Source: Atopobium sp. (lineage in GTDB: Bacteria; Actinomycetota; Coriobacteriia; Coriobacteriales; Atopobiaceae). Taken from it: a DNA stretch of 64,000 nt. The stretch lies in assembly GCA_015258715.1 (NCBI GenBank), contig JABZHR010000005.1, positions 1-64,000 of the forward strand, written 5' to 3'. Under the pieces are notes generated by a model. It was not told where the DNA came from, searched no databases, and saw only the letters and a program-made list of their open reading frames with translations. Shown piece after piece: positions 33,286-41,714 of the stretch; the first letter of the stretch is position 1; every line of letters starts with the position of its first letter. The translations under genes were made by a program, and so were the position numbers.

Positions 33286-33468
33286 AACACACCTATGTCG
33301 GATAATCTGCACGTTTTTAGAAGGTCGACCACAGCAAAGTAAGATAATCTGTATATACAGAGCCAAAAACATAACTTACAGCCCTAAAAAACACAGTAAA
33401 TGATGATAATCTGCGCAAAATGAGACTTTTGAGGGGTGATTTTGCAGATTAAGTGATTTTGCTGTGTT
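33286..33468. repeat. Dispersed palindromic element, family A, copy 3 (larger, mixed arms)
   Basis: The left arm AACACACCTATG...GATAATCTGC at 33286-33310 matches copies 1 and 2. Two further direct, diverged copies end in GATAATCTG (33331-33351 and 33391-33414). The inverted right arm at 33444-33468 belongs to the second type (complement reads AACACAGCAAAA...TTAATCTGC). The spacer from 33469 to 33652 is AT-rich without a supported gene. Confidence 0.7.
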
Positions 33469-33652
33469 TTCAAAATGCCAAAAATAGGCCTCTAAAAAAT
33501 TTATGCATACAAATGAATTCATCCTCATGAATATCCATGAGGATGAATATTTTTGGATCATGGTAGTTAAAACTTTGATATGCGATTTGCGAAACGAGAA
33601 AACTAACAGCTCCGACAGCCCCAACAGCTGAAAGCTAACTACCGCGGCAATC

Positions 33653-34417
33653 CTACAGGCTTACGCGCAAAACCTTGCGAACGCCAGCGGCTTCGAGGGC
33701 TGCTACCTGCGAAAGCGACGCGGATTCGTCCGTCATAAGCACGTCGATATCGGATGGGGATCCGTACTGGAAGCTGGAATTAACTCCCAGCTTGCTCGAG
33801 TCAGCTAGGACAATGTGCTGCTCAGAGTGCTTAAGCATCAGCGAATTCACGCGCATCTCGTTTGAAACCAGTGTGGTGAGGCCGCGCTCAGCAGAAATTC
33901 CCGAGCACCCCAGGATGCACTTCGCGGCGCGAATTTGGTTGATTGAAGCAAGTGCGAAATCACCGGTCATAGACTTCTTAGCTGGGCGAACTTCTCCGCC
34001 CGTAACCAAAACGGTCATTGATGGGGGATAGTCAGCCGCCAGCACGCTACCGTTATTGGTAACCACGGTGATGTTCTCGGCGGTGATGAATTCTAGGACT
34101 TTAATAGCGGTTGAGCTGGTGTTAATGAAGACCGTGTCGCCGTCTTTGATGAGTTTAGCTGCGGCTTGGGCAAGTTTGAACTTCGCGGTGACCTGGTTAG
34201 AGCTGAGTCCCGTAGAGAGCGGGTCAAGCAGCGTGGCCATGCCATAGCTTCGAGAAATCAGGCCCTGAGCTTCAAGTTCATCGAGGTCGCGGCGAATGGT
34301 AAGCGAAGAAACTTCAAACCTATCGGCAAGATCGCTGACGGAAACCTGGCGGTATTGTTCAAGAAGACTCATGATCGAGCTTCTACGCGATGCTACAAAT
34401 GAACGACTTGTGGCCAT
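33653..34417 (-). CDS. DeoR-family transcriptional regulator of the ascorbate-type operon
   Basis: 254 residues from ATG 34417, with TGGGGGA upstream. An N-terminal DeoR HTH spans about residues 6-60 (VSVSDLADRFEVSSLTIRRD). A C-terminal DeoRC sugar-phosphate-binding domain follows, with VFINTSSTAIKVLEF, VTNNGSVLAADY and CILGCSGIS. DeoR proteins such as UlaR repress sugar operons and are released by a phosphorylated intermediate. The gene diverges from the PTS operon across a 660-bp region with repeated sites, so it is the likely local regulator. Ligand identity is inferred. Confidence 0.88.
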   Translation of the reverse strand: MATSRSFVASRRSSIMSLLEQYRQVSVSDLADRFEVSSLTIRRDLDELEAQGLISRSYGMATLLDPLSTGLSSNQVTAKFKLAQAAAKLIKDGDTVFINTSSTAIKVLEFITAENITVVTNNGSVLAADYPPSMTVLVTGGEVRPAKKSMTGDFALASINQIRAAKCILGCSGISAERGLTTLVSNEMRVNSLMLKHSEQHIVLADSSKLGVNSSFQYGSPSDIDVLMTDESASLSQVAALEAAGVRKVLRVSL

Positions 34418-34461
34418 GAATCCCCCAATAGAAATCAAACTGCTGATAAACCTACGAAAAT

Positions 34462-34565
34462 AGTTGCAAACTTTTCAAGCAACACACCTGGCGAGAAACC
34501 CGACTACTTGCAAATAGTTCGCGAGAAGATCGTAGAAAGCTCGCGAGAAGTACTTGCAAAAGAAC
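34462..34565. promoter_or_regulatory. Three TTGCAAA boxes upstream of the DeoR gene
   Basis: AGTTGCAAACTTTT (34462), ACTTGCAAATAGTT (34506) and ACTTGCAAAAGAAC (34552) recur about 45 bases apart. They lie just upstream of the DeoR start, a plausible position for autoregulatory binding. GGCGAGAA-type octamers are interleaved. Confidence 0.35.
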
Positions 34566-34752
34566 AGTTTTCTGTGACGTTACAACTCTATTTCCACAGT
34601 TAAAAGCCTTATATTTCTGAACACTATATAAGACATTTAACTAATTCGACTCTGTGAAAAACATCGTACAAATTGATAGCATCTTTTGAACGGTCCATGA
34701 ACAATTGTGTAGATGTATTTCAGCGAATCTCAGTGTATCTTACCTTATCCTA

Positions 34753-34905
34753 TGAACGTTTTGAATACTTAAACGGATATTTTTTAACGGTCAACGGTTT
34801 TTATGACGTAAATCTCTAAAGTGAGCATAGATAAGTATTGCTTAACTTCCAACTTTAGCTATACTAACACTATCGATTCGATTGGTAAAACGTTCTAAAC
34901 GTTCA
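34753..34905. promoter_or_regulatory. Inverted 13-bp operator pair in the DeoR/ula intergenic region
   Basis: TGAACGTTTTGAA at 34753-34765 recurs in inverted orientation as TTCTAAACGTTCA at 34893-34905, with 12 of 13 bases identical. A third partial site TGAACGGTC lies near 34687. Paired distant sites are typical of DeoR-type repression by looping. Function is inferred. Confidence 0.5.
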
Positions 34906-35011
34906 ACAAATAGGGAAATTTGTTATACGGCAAGTCAAATGTCATATAAATTATTTATCTAATTGTTGAAGAGTTCAGAAGATTCAAGTTTTTGTCATTA
35001 AGCGATGTGTT

Positions 35012-35042
35012 CTTGTGTGGTCTTGCTATAGTCCAACACAAG
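35012..35042 (+). promoter_or_regulatory. Dyad overlapping a -10-like box before the PTS operon
   Basis: CTTGTGTGG at 35012-35020 and CCAACACAAG at 35033-35042 flank TATAGT at 35027-35032. The dyad could be an operator on the promoter or a leader hairpin. No clear -35 box is present. Confidence 0.35.
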
Positions 35043-35080
35043 GAAAGATTCACAGTAGCTACTGGAGAGGAGTGAATCGC

Positions 35081-35539
35081 ATGTTACTTCGCGATATTTA
35101 CGAGCAGAACCATTATGCATTCGTAAAGACCCCTATGACGTGGGAAGAGTCTATTAGAGAGTGCTGCAAACCACTGGAGGCTGACGGAACAGTCAATCCA
35201 GAGTATGCAGACGACATTATCGAGTGCGTAAAGAAGTACGGTCCCTACATTGTTATCGTTCCAAACGTTGCAATGCCACACTCAACTGCTCGCATTGGCT
35301 CTAATGGAAAGACTGCTATTGGCTTTATGCACTCTGATGTTCCTGTCAATTTTGAGGATGGCGACGACGAGAAGCAGGTTAAGACTTTCTTCACTCTGAG
35401 CGCTACTGATCAGGATGCTCACCTCAAGAATATGCAGATGCTCGTTCAAGTTCTTATGAACGAGGAGGTTCTAGAGCGTCTTAAGAACATTCAGTCTCCT
35501 GAGGAGCTTTTGGAGATTGACAAGCTTATCTCCGAGTAA
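35081..35539 (+). CDS. ulaC: PTS IIA component, ascorbate type
   Basis: 152 residues from ATG 35081 with GGAGAGGAG upstream. It is a fructose/mannitol-superfamily IIA domain with the phosphorylated histidine in NVAMPHSTARIG (about residue 68). It accepts phosphate from HPr and passes it to the IIB protein encoded at 37307. It is the first gene of the operon, about 90 bases before the IIC gene. Order and family match UlaC/SgaA. The sugar is inferred from the UlaA-type permease and the downstream enzymes. Confidence 0.88.
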   Translation: MLLRDIYEQNHYAFVKTPMTWEESIRECCKPLEADGTVNPEYADDIIECVKKYGPYIVIVPNVAMPHSTARIGSNGKTAIGFMHSDVPVNFEDGDDEKQVKTFFTLSATDQDAHLKNMQMLVQVLMNEEVLERLKNIQSPEELLEIDKLISE

Positions 35540-35629
35540 ACACGCCCGTTTGGGCACGTAATTGAGGATTTCCTTTTGTAGTGTGGGCTGCAGAAGGTAC
35601 GTATGTAGGACCCTTTGAAAGGGGTATCA

Positions 35630-37141
35630 ATGGATATTGTTCTTGGTATTTGGAAATGGTTTGCGAGCAACTTCTTGACTCAGCCAGCCTATTTCATCGG
35701 TTTGATTGTTGCTATCGGCTACATTCTTCTTAAGAAGAAGTGGTACGACGTACTCGCTGGCTTCCTTAAGGCAGTCATTGGTTATCAGATCCTCCTGGTT
35801 GGTTCCGGCGGCCTGGTAACTGCATTCCGTCCAGTTCTTGTTGGACTTCAGGCTCGCTTCAACCTTTCTGCAATGGTCATTGACCCATACTTTGGCCAGA
35901 ACGCAGTACAGGCAGGCATGGAGGCAGCTGACGCTCCTGCATTTATCGCAGGTCGTTCCTTCTCCTCCGTTATGCTTCTTCTGCTCTTCGCTTTCATTCT
36001 GAATATTGTTCTGGTTGCTTTTAAGAAGCAGACTAAGCTTCGCGCAATCTTTACTACTGGTCACGTCCAGGTTCAGCAGGCAGCAACTGCATTTTGGCTT
36101 ATCCTCTTCTGCTTCCCACAGCTTAACGACGTTACCATCCTTGCAGTTATGACCGTTCTCCTTGGCCTTTACTGGGCAGTTGGTTCCAACCTTTGTATTG
36201 GACCTACCCAGGACCTCACTGATGGCGCTGGCCTTACTATCGCTCATCAGCAGATGTTTGGTGTCTATTGCGCATCCAAGGCTTCCGAGTGGCTCGCCAA
36301 GCACTCCAAGAAGGAGTCTAAGCGCATTGAGGACATCGAGCTTCCAGGCTTCCTTAAGATCTTCAACGAGAACCTCGTTGCAACTGCAATTCTCATGACA
36401 GCATTCTTTGGTGTCATCCTTGCTGTTCTTGGTCAGGAGTTCCTGCTTGAGAACAAGTTCATGAAGCCAGGTCAGGATTTCTTCTTCTACATCATGACCA
36501 CTTCCTTCCAGTTTGCTGTTTACCTCTCCATCCTGCAGCTTGGTGTTCGTACCTTCGTTACCGAGCTTACCAACTCCTTCCAGGGTATTTCCAACAAACT
36601 CCTCAAGGGTTCCGTCCCAGGCGTTGACTGTGCAGTTACCTACGGCTTTGGTTCTCCAAACGCAGTTACCCTCGGCTTCCTCATGGGCGCAGCTGGCCAG
36701 TTCCTGGCAATCGCAGCTCTGCTGCTTCTGAAGTCCCCAGTTGTTGTTATCGCAGGCTTTGTTCCACTGTTCTTCGATAACGCTACTATCGGCGTTTACG
36801 CAAACAACAAGGGCGGTCTCCGCGCAGTTCTTATCATGCCTTTCATCTCTGGCCTTCTCCAGGTCTTCGGTTCAGCTCTTATCGCTGGCTGGGTTGGCAT
36901 GGCTGCATACGGTGGATACCTTGGCATGTGGGACTGGGCAGTTGTCTGGCCAATCATGACCGGCTTCATGAAGTTCCTGTCCTACGCAGGCCTCGCAATT
37001 GTTGTTATTGCTCTTATTGCAATCCCACAGCTCCAGTACCGTGCAAACAAAGACACGTACTTCATGGAGGTTGAGGATTACCAGAAGTGCAAGGAAATCC
37101 GCGCACAGAAGGCCGCCGCAGCTAGTGCGGAAAGCAAGTAG
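35630..37141 (+). CDS. ulaA: PTS ascorbate-type IIC permease
   Basis: 503 residues from ATG 35630 (GAAAGGGG upstream). It has about eleven membrane helices of the UlaA/SgaT family, a fold distinct from glucose- or fructose-type IIC. Typical segments are IGYQILLVGSGGLV near the N-terminus, GLTIAHQQMFG, and FGSPNAVTLGFLMGA with FVPLFFDNATIGVYAN. It would move L-ascorbate, or a related acid sugar, across the membrane while IIB phosphorylates it. Related permeases with other substrates exist, so specificity is probable rather than certain. A 165-base gap with a weak hairpin precedes ulaB. Confidence 0.92.
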   Translation: MDIVLGIWKWFASNFLTQPAYFIGLIVAIGYILLKKKWYDVLAGFLKAVIGYQILLVGSGGLVTAFRPVLVGLQARFNLSAMVIDPYFGQNAVQAGMEAADAPAFIAGRSFSSVMLLLLFAFILNIVLVAFKKQTKLRAIFTTGHVQVQQAATAFWLILFCFPQLNDVTILAVMTVLLGLYWAVGSNLCIGPTQDLTDGAGLTIAHQQMFGVYCASKASEWLAKHSKKESKRIEDIELPGFLKIFNENLVATAILMTAFFGVILAVLGQEFLLENKFMKPGQDFFFYIMTTSFQFAVYLSILQLGVRTFVTELTNSFQGISNKLLKGSVPGVDCAVTYGFGSPNAVTLGFLMGAAGQFLAIAALLLLKSPVVVIAGFVPLFFDNATIGVYANNKGGLRAVLIMPFISGLLQVFGSALIAGWVGMAAYGGYLGMWDWAVVWPIMTGFMKFLSYAGLAIVVIALIAIPQLQYRANKDTYFMEVEDYQKCKEIRAQKAAAASAESK

Positions 37142-37306
37142 CCCTCTTTCTTCCTACCCTGAGCAGACCCCCATCTGCTCAGGGTTATTAGTAATACTCG
37201 GCACATTGTTTGATGCGGTATTTGCTTTAAATGCGAGCATCATAGCGCCCAAATGGGTACAAACACAATGTGTCCGTAATCAGTTTGTTTGATCGAAGGA
37301 GTCAAC

Positions 37307-37615
37307 ATGAACGCAAAGATTTTGGTCGCATGTGCAAACGGTGCAGGTACCTCTCTGATGATGAAGATGACCGCTGAGCGCGTCACTCAGAAGCTCAACA
37401 TGGGCGTCGATAAGATTCACCACTGTGCACTTTCCGAGGGCGTAAGCTCTGCTCGTCAGTATGACATTGTTTTTGCACCACTTAACTTCCTGAACATGTA
37501 TGAAGATGCTGCTAAGGCTGGCGTTACCGTCATTGGTCTGCGTAACGTTCTTTCTGACGCAGAGATGGAAGAGAAGCTCAAGGAAACCGGCGCTGCAGAG
37601 AAGTATTCCGCATAG
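37307..37615 (+). CDS. ulaB: PTS IIB component, ascorbate type
   Basis: 102 residues from ATG 37307 (GAAGGAG upstream). A Rossmann-like IIB domain with the phospho-cysteine in ILVACANGAGTSLMMKM (residue 9 or so). It receives phosphate from UlaC and transfers it to the sugar bound by UlaA. Length and motif match the UlaB/SgaB family. It lies between ulaA and the beta-propeller gene, 29 bases before the latter. Confidence 0.92.
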   Translation: MNAKILVACANGAGTSLMMKMTAERVTQKLNMGVDKIHHCALSEGVSSARQYDIVFAPLNFLNMYEDAAKAGVTVIGLRNVLSDAEMEEKLKETGAAEKYSA

Positions 37616-37644
37616 TTTAGGTTTCTAAAGAATCGAGCACTTTA

Positions 37645-38700
37645 ATGACTTTTGAAAAGAAAATTCTTGCCGAGATGCCTAAGTGCTATGCACTTGGCAT
37701 GTTTGAGGGAGAAGACACACCAAGCTTCTTAGCTGCTGTCGAGAAGGACGGTCCAATCCGTCGCTTTACGCTTGATGGCGAGCCTCTGGAGACTGTTGCT
37801 CCAGGCCCTGGCGGCGTCATGACCATTACACAGGTCCCTGGCAGGAAAGATCAGTTCCTTGCAACCCGCAAGTTCTTCTCGCCAAACTTTGGCGGAGACG
37901 ACGCGGCAATTGCATCCTATACCAAGCAGGCAGACGGTTCTTGGTCTGAGCAGATTCTCTGCGACCTCCCTTATGTTCACCGTTTTGGCATCTTAAAGGC
38001 TGCTGACGGTCAGCTTTGGGTTCTCGCTTGCTCTATCAAGGGTGGAGCTGAGACGGGCGTCAAGGATGATTGGCGCACCCCAGGTGCTGTTTGGGCCGCT
38101 CCTTTGAGCGATAACCTTGAGCAGTACACGGCAGACAACCAGCTTAAGCTGACTTGTGTTGCTAATTATCAGGTTCAGAACCACGGTTTCTGGACTGCAC
38201 CTGATAAATCGTATGCTTTGATCTCAACCGCCGCAGGCGTGTTTAGATATGTGCCACCAACCACCCCTCAAGGTGCTTGGGATGTCACCTGCCTTCTGGT
38301 CCAGCCAACAAGCGATATTGTTGCTACAGACTTTGACGGCGATGGCAAGCTGGAGATTCTTACTTTCTCCAAGTTCCACGGTGACACGCTGGCAATTTGG
38401 CATGAGGGCCAGACTCGCGATCGCTATGAGCAGGTTTGGTGCGACCCACAGAAGCGCAGCTTCCTTCACGCGCTTTGGGCAGCAGACCTTAATGGCGAGA
38501 AGTGCGCAGTCATTGGCAACCGTAAAGATGGTCGCGATTTGTTGCTTGTTAGATACGTTGACGGTGAGTACACCGTAGACGTTATCGACCACGACCTCGG
38601 ACCAGCAAACTGCATGGTGTATAGGCATGACGGCAGCGATTACATTGTTGCTGCATATCGTGAGACAGACCAGCTGGCTCTCTACAAAGTAGTGGAGTAG
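37645..38700 (+). CDS. Cytosolic beta-propeller (FG-GAP/VCBS-like) protein of unknown function in the ascorbate operon
   Basis: 351 residues with no signal peptide and no membrane helix. Repeated beta-blade patterns are visible. One contains a calcium-type loop DFDGDGKLEILTF (about residues 227-239), and others contain LWAADLNGEKCAVIG and VYRHDGSDYIVAAY. FG-GAP/VCBS propellers are normally extracellular ligand binders, so a cytosolic copy inside a sugar operon is unusual. The gene lies where ascorbate operons usually carry ulaD, between ulaB and ulaG. It shows no similarity to the TIM-barrel decarboxylase. It could be a sugar-phosphate lactonase, epimerase, mutarotase or sensor. The start is the ATG at 37645 with a weak ribosome binding site. 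Confidence 0.7.
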   Translation: MTFEKKILAEMPKCYALGMFEGEDTPSFLAAVEKDGPIRRFTLDGEPLETVAPGPGGVMTITQVPGRKDQFLATRKFFSPNFGGDDAAIASYTKQADGSWSEQILCDLPYVHRFGILKAADGQLWVLACSIKGGAETGVKDDWRTPGAVWAAPLSDNLEQYTADNQLKLTCVANYQVQNHGFWTAPDKSYALISTAAGVFRYVPPTTPQGAWDVTCLLVQPTSDIVATDFDGDGKLEILTFSKFHGDTLAIWHEGQTRDRYEQVWCDPQKRSFLHALWAADLNGEKCAVIGNRKDGRDLLLVRYVDGEYTVDVIDHDLGPANCMVYRHDGSDYIVAAYRETDQLALYKVVE

Positions 38701-38824
38701 GGCTGCGTTTTGTAGCGAGCGCTCAGGATGAGCTTCTGAGCATGCAGGCAAAGTCCTGAGCGCCGCACAATTTACCTGCATATGCATCAAAGTACTAGTC
38801 CTATGTTTTAGAAAGGAGCGCGTA

Positions 38825-39943
38825 ATGGCAGATTTGAAAGACGTCACACGCGACAGTTGGATTATGAGCACCTTCCCTGAGTGGGGAACTTGGCTCAACG
38901 AAGAGATTGACAATGCCGTAGTAGAGCCAGGCCAGGTTGAGATGTGGTGGCTCGGCTGCGTTGGTATTTGGTTTAAGACTCCTGGTGGAGCAAACGTTGC
39001 TGTTGACTTCTGGGCAGGTAACGGTAAGCGCACCCACGGTGACGGCCTTATGAAGATTGGTCACCAGATGGCAAACATGGCTGGCGTTCGTAAGATGCAG
39101 CCAAACCTGCGTAACGTCCCCTTTGTTATTGATCCATTTGCTATCAAGAACCTTGACGCAGTTGTAGTAACTCACATTCACCAGGACCACATGTCCAAGG
39201 AGCTTGCAGCTCACGTTGTAAACAACAACATGACTACTACTGACGAGAATGGCAAAGAGATTCCTGTTCCTTTTATTGGTCCTAAGGATGCAGTTGACAT
39301 TTGGGTTGGCTGGGGCGTTCCACGCGAGCAGTGCATTGTTGTTAAGCCTGGCGACCGTGTCAAGGTTAAGGACATGGAGATCGTCGCATACGATTCCTTT
39401 GACCGCACCATTATCGTTACCACTACTGATACTTCTGAGAACCGCCCAGACCTCTGGGGTAAGTGCCCAATGGACATGGACGAGAAGGCAGTTAACTACC
39501 TCTTTGTCACCCCTGGTGGAAACATCTATCACTCCGGTGACTCTCACTACTCCATTTACTTTGCTAAGCACGGCAAAGACATCGCTCAGGAGTTTGGCGG
39601 CGTAGACGTCTGCTTTGGTGCTTTTGGCTGCAACCCAATTGGTATCCAGGACAAGATGGAAGCAACCGATATGCTCCGCATGGCTGAGGCTCTTCAGTCC
39701 AAGGTTGTTATCCCAATTCACCACGATGTTTGGACTAACTTCCAGGCTGACGTCCAGGAGATCAAAGTTCTTTGGGACATGCGTAAGGATCGCCTTGACT
39801 ACAAGTTCCACCCATTCTTCTGGGAGGTTGGCGGCCACTACACCTATCCACAGGACAAGGATCGCTTTGCTTACCATCACGATCGTGGTTTCCACGATTG
39901 CTTCGATTACGAGCCAAACGTTCCATTCCGTAGCGTTCTCTAA
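38825..39943 (+). CDS. ulaG: L-ascorbate-6-phosphate lactonase (metallo-beta-lactamase fold)
   Basis: 372 residues from ATG 38825 (AAAGGAG upstream). It is an UlaG-family metallo-beta-lactamase-fold hydrolase that opens the lactone of L-ascorbate 6-phosphate to 3-keto-L-gulonate 6-phosphate. The metal motif is [13 protein letters not shown]. Other ligand regions are YHSGDSHYS and [13 protein letters not shown], and the N-terminal [18 protein letters not shown] is characteristic. The length agrees with the roughly 355-residue family. It is followed 12 bases later by ulaF. This gene is the best single argument that the operon handles ascorbate or a close analogue. Confidence 0.93.
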   Translation: MADLKDVTRDSWIMSTFPEWGTWLNEEIDNAVVEPGQVEMWWLGCVGIWFKTPGGANVAVDFWAGNGKRTHGDGLMKIGHQMANMAGVRKMQPNLRNVPFVIDPFAIKNLDAVVVTHIHQDHMSKELAAHVVNNNMTTTDENGKEIPVPFIGPKDAVDIWVGWGVPREQCIVVKPGDRVKVKDMEIVAYDSFDRTIIVTTTDTSENRPDLWGKCPMDMDEKAVNYLFVTPGGNIYHSGDSHYSIYFAKHGKDIAQEFGGVDVCFGAFGCNPIGIQDKMEATDMLRMAEALQSKVVIPIHHDVWTNFQADVQEIKVLWDMRKDRLDYKFHPFFWEVGGHYTYPQDKDRFAYHHDRGFHDCFDYEPNVPFRSVL

Positions 39944-39955
39944 GGAGCAGGCCCT

Positions 39956-40657
39956 ATGATGCTGAAAGAACTCCGTGAGGAAGTTTACGAAGCAAATATG
40001 GACCTGCCAAAGCATGGCCTGGTAGTTTTTACCTGGGGTAATGCTTCTGGACTTGACCGTGAGCGTGGTCTGTTTGTTATCAAGCCATCGGGCGTTTCCT
40101 ATGAGGAGCTCAGCCCTGAGAACTTGGTCATCTGCGACTTGGACGGCAATGTTGTTGAGGGTGAGATGAACCCATCTTCCGATACTCCAACTCATGCATG
40201 CTTGTATCGTGCATGGGGCGATAAGATCGGCGGAATTGTTCACACTCACTCAACCCACGCTGTTTCTTGGGCACAGGCAGGACGCTCTATTCCTTGCTAT
40301 GGCACCACACACGCAGATTATTTCTACGGAGACATTCCTTGCGTGCGCAGCCTTACCAAGGACGAGGTGGAAAGTGCCTATGAGCTTGAGACCGGAAACG
40401 TTATTGTTGAGGGCTTTGCTCATCTGGACCCAATTGCGGTTCCAGGAACGCTCCTTCACAACCACGGTCCTTTCTCTTGGGGTAAAGACGCAATGGCTGC
40501 TGTGTATCATGCAGTAGTTATCGAGGAGGTTGCTAAGATGGCAACACTCACCGAGCTCAATAACCCTAAGGTTCAGGAAGCACCACAGTACCTTCAGGAC
40601 AAGCACTACCTGCGTAAGCATGGTCCAAATGCCTACTATGGACAGGGTAATCACTAA
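39956..40657 (+). CDS. ulaF: L-ribulose-5-phosphate 4-epimerase
   Basis: 233 residues of the AraD/UlaF/SgbE class II aldolase-like family, converting L-ribulose 5-phosphate to D-xylulose 5-phosphate. Zinc histidines lie in IVHTHSTHAVSWAQ (about residues 95-100) and LHNHGPFSWG. The substrate loop WGNASGLDRERG near residue 27 is intact. Two adjacent ATG codons at 39956 and 39959 are possible starts behind AAGGAG. In the operon it acts after UlaE and feeds the transketolase genes downstream. AraD for arabinose is indistinguishable by sequence alone, and the context favours UlaF. Confidence 0.93.
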   Translation: MMLKELREEVYEANMDLPKHGLVVFTWGNASGLDRERGLFVIKPSGVSYEELSPENLVICDLDGNVVEGEMNPSSDTPTHACLYRAWGDKIGGIVHTHSTHAVSWAQAGRSIPCYGTTHADYFYGDIPCVRSLTKDEVESAYELETGNVIVEGFAHLDPIAVPGTLLHNHGPFSWGKDAMAAVYHAVVIEEVAKMATLTELNNPKVQEAPQYLQDKHYLRKHGPNAYYGQGNH

Positions 40658-40688
40658 AGCCTGTTCAGTGAGTAGAATCTGTTTCAGT

Positions 40689-40720
40689 CAGGCGGTCTTG
40701 TATAAGGCCGCCTGTTTTTA
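40689..40720 (+). terminator. Hairpin between ulaF and ulaE
   Basis: CAGGCGG at 40689-40695 pairs with CCGCCTG at 40708-40714 before five Ts. It lies 20 bases before the ulaE start and may give partial termination within the operon. Confidence 0.7.
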
Positions 40721-40732
40721 AAAGGAGAAGAA

Positions 40733-41581
40733 ATGTCCAAGTATCAGCTAGGACTTTACGAGAAGGCCACTCCAACTGATCTTTCTTGGGAAGAGCGCCT
40801 CAGCGTAGCAGGGGAGTCTGGCTTTGATTATGTTGAGATCTCCGTTGATGAGTCTGATGCTCGTCTTTCTCGCCTTGAGTGGACTGGTGAGGAGCGTGCG
40901 GCAGTCCGTCAGGCAATGGTAAACTCTGGCGTTCGCCTGGGCTCTATGTGTCTTTCTGGCCACCGTAAGTATCCTTTTGGTTCTCGCGATCAGGCAACTC
41001 GTGAGCGTAGCCTTGAGATTATGCAGAAGGCGCTTGACCTTGCAGGTGACCTGGGACTTCACACTATCCAGCTTGCTGGTTACGACGTGTACTACGAGGA
41101 CGGCGCAGAGGATACGCGCAAATACTTTGAGGAGAACCTGGCAAAGGCTGTAGAAATGGCTGCTCAGGCGGGCATTGTTATGGGCTTTGAGACCATGGAG
41201 ACTCCTTTTATGGATACGGTCGAGAAGGCCATGCACTATGTAAGCCTTATCAACAGCCCGTATCTTGGTGTGTATCCCGACGCTGGTAACCTGACTAATG
41301 CATCGTTTATTTACGGCAACACTGTTGCTGACGATATTGCTCTTGGTGCAGGTCACATCTTTGCAGCTCACCTTAAAGAGACTGTTGCTGGCGCGTATCG
41401 CGAGATTCCATTCTCTACCGGCACTACCGACTACGAGGGTGCTCTGTCGCAGCTTGTTCCTCAGGGCGTCAGGCGCTTTGTTGCAGAGATGTGGTACACC
41501 GGCAACGAGAACTGGAAGGAAGATCTTGTCTTTGCTTCCACCTACGTTCGCAGCAAAATTGATAAGGCGTTTGAGGGGTAA
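40733..41581 (+). CDS. ulaE: L-ribulose-5-phosphate (L-xylulose-5-phosphate) 3-epimerase
   Basis: 282 residues, start MSKYQLGLYEKATPTDLSWE with AAAGGAG upstream. A TIM-barrel xylose-isomerase-like epimerase of the UlaE/SgbU family that interconverts L-xylulose 5-phosphate and L-ribulose 5-phosphate. Metal and acid-base residues lie in DYVEISVDESD, MGFETMETPFMD, GVYPDAGNL and HIFAAHLKET. It completes the epimerase pair with UlaF. Upstream L-xylulose 5-phosphate would normally come from UlaD, which is absent here. A hairpin before it may reduce its expression relative to ulaF. Confidence 0.93.
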   Translation: MSKYQLGLYEKATPTDLSWEERLSVAGESGFDYVEISVDESDARLSRLEWTGEERAAVRQAMVNSGVRLGSMCLSGHRKYPFGSRDQATRERSLEIMQKALDLAGDLGLHTIQLAGYDVYYEDGAEDTRKYFEENLAKAVEMAAQAGIVMGFETMETPFMDTVEKAMHYVSLINSPYLGVYPDAGNLTNASFIYGNTVADDIALGAGHIFAAHLKETVAGAYREIPFSTGTTDYEGALSQLVPQGVRRFVAEMWYTGNENWKEDLVFASTYVRSKIDKAFEG

Positions 41582-41714
41582 ACGGCCTTTTTGCACTTGT
41601 TTTGGGTTTCTCGCCACAGACGGTACATAAGAATCTGTACAATGTGGATGAGCTCTTTCTTAGTACGACGTACGTTTCCAAACTCGTTTAGGTTTGTACA
41701 GGAAAGGATTACAC

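Noticed and set aside
37645..38700. Calling the beta-propeller gene ulaD
   Set aside because: It occupies the place of ulaD but shows no TIM-barrel decarboxylase motifs.
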